64,000 bases of DNA. It comes from Rusavskia elegans (lineage: Eukaryota > Ascomycota > Lecanoromycetes > Teloschistales > Teloschistaceae). The translations under genes were made by a program, and so were the position numbers. Below, piece by piece: positions 57,075 through 64,000 of this stretch (position 1 is its first letter; the number at the start of each line of letters is the position of its first letter). The notes below the pieces were generated by a model. The model worked only from the letters and a program-made list of their open reading frames with translations. It was not told the DNA's origin and made no database searches. The stretch covers positions 1-64,000 of the forward strand of contig SAUG01000092.1 of NCBI GenBank assembly GCA_011316305.1, in the 5' to 3' direction.

Positions 57075-58421
57075 CAGAACTTATACTCTAGTTTAATTAA
57101 TATAAATAACGATTCTATCTATTGAATTATAATTTAAATTTATTTAGTAATATAATATATCCTTCTACCGATAATTTAACTAACGTAGAAATTTTTATAG
57201 ATAAATATATCTCGTAGTTATCGTTTCTTTTTCTTTTACTAGTAATACAAGCTCTATAATACTATATCCTCGTAAATACTACGATTTACTAAAAGCTTTT
57301 ACGTATATATATACTCCCGTAACAGCTATAGCTATAAATTAAACTAGACGGTAGTATATTCGTAATAACTATATCTATCCGCGTAGTCGTCGACTATCTC
57401 GTTATAGCTAGAATAATTTATATTAATTTCGATAAAAATAGTCTTTTTACTATCTTTAAAACGCGCTATCCGATTTTCCTACCTTTTTTTAATTTAATCG
57501 ACCGAGTAAAACTTCTAGTCGTAGTAGCTAGCGTACTATCTAGCGACCCTTTTAAAGTTAGATAAACTAAAGAGTATTTTAGTAGCTTGGCAGAACGTTC
57601 AGATACGGGTTATACGATAAATATAGCCGAGGCGACGGACGTATATTAGACCGAAGACTGCGAGTAACGGAGTTGTATTTATATAATAGAGGATTCGTGA
57701 TCGAATAAAAAAGGAAATAGTTAAATAGAAGTAATTAACTGCGCTGTAAACTTTACCTGACGAACTATATATTTTTAGCTGTAAAAATTTCTTTATACGT
57801 AAAATACAATAATCGTTATCGTATATAACGTTGATAAAATATATATATATATATAAAAATTCAATATAATTCCAGATAGAAATCTTCCAGTAGAGTTTCG
57901 AATAGTATAGATCTGATACGATATCCTTCCATCGTTTTAAAAGCTGTCGCTTTTGCTTTTTCGTCAGCCAAATTAGCGTCCATCAAATTTTTGACGTACG
58001 CGTTCTCGACCGTACCAGGCAGTCGCGAGATGTTATCATTTATAAGTATTGATGTTGCTGTACAGAGGTCATTTTACGACACTATTAGATTGAATTAACG
58101 TTGCGGCAACCGAAGCTAAAATACTCGCATTGTAGGTAGAAGTAAATAAAGAGGAAAGTCAGATAAAGTATAAACGCGCTGCAAATATCCTTTTATCTCT
58201 GGAGTAGAATTATAAGCAAGACGTACGATATCAAAAATCAAGAAAAATATACCGCCAGCATCCGATTAAATTTATATACTTGAAAAGGAGAAATAAAAAT
58301 ACTCGTATATTCTATAATCTTAGCGCTCGCTGGTATACTCGAATAGTCGATCTTTTCACTCGTCGCCGCGAAGAAATATCAGGTTCAAACGAATTTATTA
58401 ACAGGTAAAAAGAAATCATAT
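57075..58421. other. AT-rich RIP-like DNA, unassigned
   Basis: The first 100 bases continue the interspersed repeat. The rest has no recognised motif. The part at 57890-58420 is less AT-shifted, suggesting older single-copy or lightly mutated DNA. Confidence 0.4.
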
Positions 58422-58426
58422 AGTGA

Positions 58427-58839
58427 TATTACGTCCACGATTCCACAGAGGCGCGCTGGAAGATTGGCTGGATAAACGAGTCTAATTATCTATAGCCGCC
58501 TATAGCTGTTATAGCCGACCTTTATAATAGAAGCTTTTAGTAGACGGCTATCTATCGGTACTATCGGCTATTTTTACTATATATATCGTTTCTTTATTCC
58601 TATTAGATAGCTTTTCTCGTTAGTTATTAATATAATTATTAAATACGTCTCTACTATTCTTTTTTTAATTACCTATATAATAAAGATACCTTATAATATT
58701 GTAACCGTATCTTCGCGGCTATATAAAATTAGTTACGATAATCTATACTAGGATTTTCTTACTATTTAATAGTTTAGACTATATCTATAGCTATAGCTAG
58801 GCTCGAGTATAACGCCTTTTAATATATAGAAATATTATA
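58427..58839 (+). repeat. LTR, family A (5' LTR of the pol-type element)
   Basis: A 413-base LTR starting TATTACGTCCACGATTC. Confidence 0.85.
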
Positions 58840-61800
58840 CTTTAACGACTCCGGAAGATAGATAAAGATCGGATTTTTATCTAGCTAATATTATACGGAT
58901 AATCCGTAGAAGCTTTAGTTAATTTAAAAACTATTCGAAATATTATATCGGAAGAATATATAAAAAGATTTAATATCCTTTTAACTAGAAAAATAGAACT
59001 TTACTTTATAGGAACTATTAATAAGATAGAATTTATTAGAATTCAAAATTAAATTAAACCCCTATAGATATAAAATAATAAATATAAAAAAAAAATCGTT
59101 TTCGATATTATAAAAATATAAAAGGATATTTATTTAGATTTCTATAGCTTATATTATAGAATCTAGAAATTATTTAAAAAACGATATAGATAAAAATAAG
59201 AAACTATCTATTTAATATACCTAAAAAGCTAGCCGAAATAAAAAAGGTATATAATACCTTTATTCGGGAATAATAGACTAAAAAAAATAGCTACTATAGA
59301 TAAAATTATAAAACTATTTAAAGATTTCTAGAATATACTAAAAAAACCGGAAGGAAAACTATTTTTACCGGCTTATATTTAAAAAGATTACGAAATTATT
59401 ATTATAGACTCTAATAAATTAAAAGCTAGGCCGATCTATAAACTAAATAGTAAATAATCGAAAGTACTATAATAGTATATTAATTATAATTTTAAACGAG
59501 GATATATACGTTACTCTAAATTAAAAATAGAATAGCCGATAATATTTGTCCCGAAAAAAAATAGAGACCTTCGATTTTATATCGACTTTAGACGATTTAA
59601 TATAGTAATATAAAAAGATAAATACTCTTTACCCTTTTTAGTAGACTTTAAAAGTAGGATCGGAAAAGCTAGGTAGTTTATAAAATTTAATCTAAAGAAT
59701 ACTTTTAATCTACTATAAATTAAAATAAAAAATAAATAGAAAACAGTATTTAGAATAAAATACGGACGATTTAAATATCTAGTAATACTTTTCGGATTAA
59801 TAAATACTCCCGCGACTTTATAAAAAATAGTTAATAAAATATTATACGACTATTTAGATATCTTTATTATAGTCTATATAGATAATATACTAATATTCTC
59901 TAAAATAAATAAAGAATATAGCTAATATATTTAAAAGGTATTATAAAAATTCCGAAAAAATAACTTTAAAGTTAAAAAAGAAGAATCAAAATTTTTTAAA
60001 AAAGAAATTATATTTCTAGAATATATAATCAGACCGGGAAATATTATTATAAAAGCTAATAAATACTAAATAATAAAAAAATAACCGATTTCCAAAAATA
60101 AAAAGGATATTTAAAACTTCCTAGATTTTATAGAATTTTACTACAATATAATAGAAAGATATATAAAAAAAACTATTCTTTTAATAGATCTTCTATAAAA
60201 TAATAAAACTTTCTAGTAGATACGAATAAAAAATAAAGTATTTAAAAAAACTTAAATAAAACTTCGCGAATAAAAAAACATTAGGTATTTTTAATCTAAA
60301 GAAACAGATTATACTGAATATAAATATATCGGATAGAATCTTAAAATCTATATATAGTATAGAAAGATAAACTACTAGGATACTATTTAAAGAAATTTAT
60401 ACTAGTCGAAATTAACTATACGATAATAGATAAAGAAATATTAATTATTGTTATAAGCTTTATATATTAGAAAATATATATAATCGGAATATCGAAAAAA
60501 GTAATAATTTATACGGACTATAAAAATCTTCTATCGCTTTTAATCGATAAAGAATTTAACTAGAGATAAATAAAATAGTTAAAAGAAATTATCTATTATA
60601 ATTTTAAAATAAAATATATTAAAAGTATAGATAATATAGTAGTAGATACTTCAAATCGAAGAATAGACTATAAAGCTATAGAAAAAATAAGTCGGTCGTT
60701 ACTAAAAAGAAATAAAAAAATCCTAGAAAGAATAGAAACGTTAAAAGAAATAATTAATATTATTCGATAAATATATAATTCTAAAACCGCTGGATACTAA
60801 AAAATAACTAAAATATTAAAACGAATTTAGAAAAAAACCAATATATTAGTATTTAAAAAATATACTAAAGAATATATTAGAAATTATTCTAAATATTCGA
60901 TATTTAAAAAAGATAAATAAAGACCTATTAGTAACTTCTATTCTATATAAATACTAGAATAGCTCTATTAATAGATCGCGATAGACTTTATTATAAAATT
61001 CTTTAAATCCGTCGATTATTATATATAAGTATTATACGAAATAATAGTAATAACTATAGATAGATTTATAAAATATATAAGATTTATATCCTATAAAATA
61101 ATAATAATAGTAGAATAGTTAGTATTTTTATTACTAAAAACGGTTTTCTATAAAAACGATATCGTAGAAAATATTATAGTAGATTAGGATAAACTTTTCG
61201 TTTCTAATTTTATAAAAGAATTAATAAAAGTAGTTAGAACTAAATAAATAATATCTATATTATTCTACCCGCAGATCGATAGATAGACGGAAAAAATAAA
61301 TTAAATATTAGAAATATATCTATAAATATACTATTTAGAAAAAGGAAAAGATTAGATCTAATTTCTACTATTCGCCTAGATAGTAATTAACTCGTCTTAT
61401 AATAAAGATATTAAAATAACGCCAGACGAGCTTTTATACGGTAGAAAGTTAAAGAAAAAAGAAATAAATAAAATAAATAATCCGGTTGTATAAGTATTTA
61501 TTAATAAATAAAAGAAAATTAGAATAAAGCTAAGATAAGAATTTAGAAAGTTAAAAAAAGAATAAAATAAAGAGTAAATAAATTAAAAAGAAACTATAAT
61601 ATTAAAAAAGGAAATAAAATACTTTTTTTAAAAAAAAACCTTACCGATAAAAAATTAAATAGACTATATATAGGAGCTTTTAAGATTTAGAATATTAAAG
61701 GAACGATAATATACTTTAAATTTCTATTAATAGGAATTTTCCTAAAATTCTATATAGGATTTCTTAAAAAAGTACCTAATAGAATATTATTAGTAAAAGA

Positions 61801-61990
61801 TTAATACTACTAGAAAAAAGAGAAATATAAAATTAAAAAAATTATAGAAAAAAAAAGAAGTAGATAAATTTCTAGTTAAATAAAAAGAGTTCTTCGATAA
61901 AAATAATATTTAGGAACCGAGGAAATACTTTAAAAAGGCTTAGAAAGCCCTAAAAAGATTTAAGAAAATACTATAAAAGGAGCCGTATTA
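58840..61990 (+). pseudogene. RT-RNase H-integrase polyprotein without gag or protease, RIP-degraded
   Basis: About 500 bases of leader precede the RT entry motif L-P-A-Y near 59365. Then come F-V-P-K-K-N-R-D-L-R-F-Y-I-D-F near 59545-59590 and the active site V-Y-I-D-N (decayed Y-x-D-D, about 59872). T-D-Y-K-N-L marks RNase H (60512-60530) and I-D-N-I-V-V-D marks its end (60620-60650). The integrase shows D-F-I (60981), V-D-x-D-K-L-F-V-S (61175) and Y-P-Q-I-D-R-Q-T-E (61262-61290), the three D/D/E landmarks. A possible short Gag-like segment lies in the leader (R-F-N-I-L-L-T-R-K), but no zinc knuckle or retropepsin is seen. The two broken copies at 1-1523 and 2718-3719 match it. Confidence 0.85.
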
Positions 61991-62402
61991 CGTTACGTCT
62001 ACGATTCTATAGAGGCGCGCTAGAAAATTAGCTGGATAAACGAGTCTAATTATCTATAGCCGTCTATAGCCGCGATAATCGACTTTTATAATAGAAGCTT
62101 TTAGCGGATAGCTACCTATTAGTACTATCGGCTACTTTTATTATATATATCGCTTTTTATTTCTATTAGATAGTTTCTTTTATTAGTCGTTAATATAATT
62201 ATTAAATATATTTCTACTATTTTCTTTTTAATTACCTATATAATAAAGACGCCTTATAATATTATAACCGTACCTTCGCGGCTACGCGGGATTAGTTATA
62301 ATAATCTCTACTAGAATTTCTTTACTATTTAGTAGTTCGGACTACGCCTACGGCTGTAGCTAGGCTCGAGCGTAACGCTCTTTGACGTACAGAGACGTTA
62401 CA
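61991..62402 (+). repeat. LTR, family A (3' LTR of the pol-type element)
   Basis: This 412-base LTR ends with an unmutated GAGACGTTACA. The purine stretch aaaaggagcc precedes it. Confidence 0.85.
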
Positions 62403-62550
62403 AGTAATTGATTAATAATAGAATGAAAATCTATAGAAAACTAGTTTATATAAAAAAAATAAACGTTAAAGAGACGCTAAACCTATTTAGAGCCACGCTA
62501 AATTTTATAGAATTGATATAGGTAATTTTAACGAGTTTTCACGAAAATTA

Positions 62551-63021
62551 AACTGGCCGTCGGATCGAATTTCGAATCCGGATTAGTTAATCCGATACGA
62601 TCCGAATCGAATTAGACTAAAATATAATCCGATTTTACCGGATTTTAAATTTAGGTTAGCTAATTCGATCCGATCTACTAAAACTAGATTTTAGTACTAA
62701 ATTCTAGTATAAAAATTTAATTCTAGTATAAAAGTTATATAATTAATTTAAAATAACTCTAATTAATTAACTACGCTAGCTAAAAAGATTCTAGTTCAAT
62801 TAATTATATTATCTAATTATATTACTTTTATATATAGTTAATTAATTAATTGAATATTATATTTTATTATTAATTAATTAAATAAAAAGATTTAGTAAAT
62901 TTCTATCGGATATCTAAATTTAATTCGGACCCGACTATTTAGCGGATTGAATCGGTTCGACTCGCTAAAAAATTAGGTCGGATCCGACAGTTCGATAGGA
63001 ATCCGACCCGAAATAGCTAGT
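62551..63021. mobile_element. 0.47 kb MITE, TSD TTA
   Basis: The 471-base element starts AACTGGCCGTCGG and ends CCCGAAATAGCTAGT. It is flanked by TTA at 62548-62550 and 63022-63024. Length and TIRs are the same as for the copies at 14450 and 23401. Confidence 0.8.
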
Positions 63022-64000
63022 TTAACGAAAACTATTAATTAATTTTTTAATAAATTCTTTATAAACGTTTTAATATACTAATATATTATTATAAACTATT
63101 TAAACTATTTGAAATTTATATAAAATTCAGTAGATATAGAGATACTAGCCGATAGTACCGGCTGACTAATACGCTGACTAAACCTCGTTAACCGCGGCTT
63201 ATTAGCTTTACGGGATTCGTTACCTAATTAGGCCTAGCGTTCAGCTTTATTCGCTTAGTTATAGAGGAGCTTTCTATTTATATAAAAATATTAAGCTATT
63301 ATTATTATTTTAAATCGATCTATAATAATTAGTAGTAATAAAAAGTTTATTTATATATATTATATAATATATATATAGCGTTTATAAATACTAATAATAC
63401 TAGTAACGTTATCTATATTTTCGGAAATACTAATTTTTTTAATTAAATATACTTTATTAGTAGTATTTACTAAATAACTACCGTTTTTTACTAATTATAT
63501 CTTATATATTTAGATACGATAGAAATAAACCGGTTTATTAATTAGACCCTAATTAATTACGATAGCGATCGACGAGTTATCTTTATTTCTTAATAATAGT
63601 ACTATTTTTATCGGATACTAGCTTATCGAGTTTATAGATAGAACCGATTCTAGATATATTAATAATTAGTACTGAAATATACTAGATTTATTAAATTTCG
63701 TATATAGTAATTATAGTAACTTTAAATCTTCTAGAATCGAAGTAGATAATACTATAAACGCTAAAATAAAATTATTTTCCCGGCTACCCGGATCGTTTAA
63801 ATAGCCCGATAAATAGTTAAATAGTAAGGCTATAGCGCGAGCTATTATTAAATATTTTAGAAAGAATATAGTAGAGTTCCGGAATAATTCTATATATATA
63901 CGAACCCTCGTAAATTATCGAGCCTCTTCTAAAAATAAAGAAAAGAAAAATACGATCGACGAAGCTCTAGCGGACTTTTTTATTTTATCTAAAACGGGTA
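63022..64000 (+). other. AT-rich RIP-like DNA with an unassigned reading to the window edge
   Basis: From about 63500 to 64000 the plus strand reads as protein if TAG is taken as decayed Gln. The last roughly 40 codons (Y-R-A-S-S-K-N-K-E-K-K) are fully open to the edge. It is probably the start of a transposon gene that continues outside the window; the family is unknown. Confidence 0.35.

Larger units (their letters stand above)
58427..62402 (+). mobile_element. Pol-type Ty3-like element, complete, TSD AGTGA/AGTAA
   Basis: The 3,976-base element has 5' LTR 58427-58839, interior 58840-61990 and 3' LTR 61991-62402. The target duplication is AGTGA (58422-58426) and AGTAA (62403-62407); the single G-to-A difference fits RIP. 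The LTRs belong to family A but to a slightly different subfamily (gaggcgcgctgg near the start). The interior holds only a leader of about 500 bases before RT. Confidence 0.88.

Noticed and set aside
1..64000. Starship-type giant element (tyrosine recombinase captain) or telomere
   Set aside because: No recombinase reading with the expected motifs and no TTAGGG arrays were seen on either strand.

Overview
The window looks like an accessory or repeat-rich region of a filamentous ascomycete (Pezizomycotina). Three things in the sequence point there. Introns are short (49-86 bases) with GTAAGT/GTATGT-like donors and CTAAC/CTGAC-like branch points. Fungal protein families are present: a Zn(II)2Cys6 cluster, an Ulp1-like protease and a UPF1-like helicase. 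Long AT-rich blocks appear almost devoid of CpA/TpG and are full of TAA/TAG stops, the footprint of repeat-induced point mutation (RIP). I judged RIP by eye and computed no index.

Layout. AT-rich, RIP-like blocks: 1-16250, 23140-36600 and 56400-64000. GC-balanced islands: 16260-19060, 21470-23140 and 36610-56390. A 2.5 kb AT-rich Mutator-like element (19019-21525) splits what was one island.

The AT-rich blocks are nested transposon graveyards. The main occupant is a Ty3-like LTR family with LTRs of about 410 bp. It occurs in two forms with related LTRs: gag-plus-protease elements of about 3.34 kb (three copies) and elements with RT, RNase H and integrase but no recognisable gag zinc knuckle or protease (one complete copy at 58427-62402, two broken copies at the left end). 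Also present are a second Ty3-like family (minus strand, 7703-11050), a Copia-like fragment, a Tc1/mariner-like transposase relic, 0.47 kb MITEs with 3-bp YTA target duplications, a tRNA-derived SINE, a 0.67 kb MITE with 9-bp duplications, and a tRNA 3'-half.

The islands carry few convincing genes: a two-exon membrane J-domain protein (minus, 16654-18206), a small Zn2Cys6 protein (38305-38866), an acidic repeat-containing hypothetical protein (39798-41349) and an Ulp1-like cysteine protease with a coiled-coil tail (minus, 45383-47992). A UPF1-like helicase pseudogene lies at 54296-56225 (minus). The rest of the islands holds gene and retrotransposon remnants, minisatellites and intergenic DNA. 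I see no pathway or gene cluster linking these genes; the region is best read as a RIP-affected repeat landscape around isolated genes.
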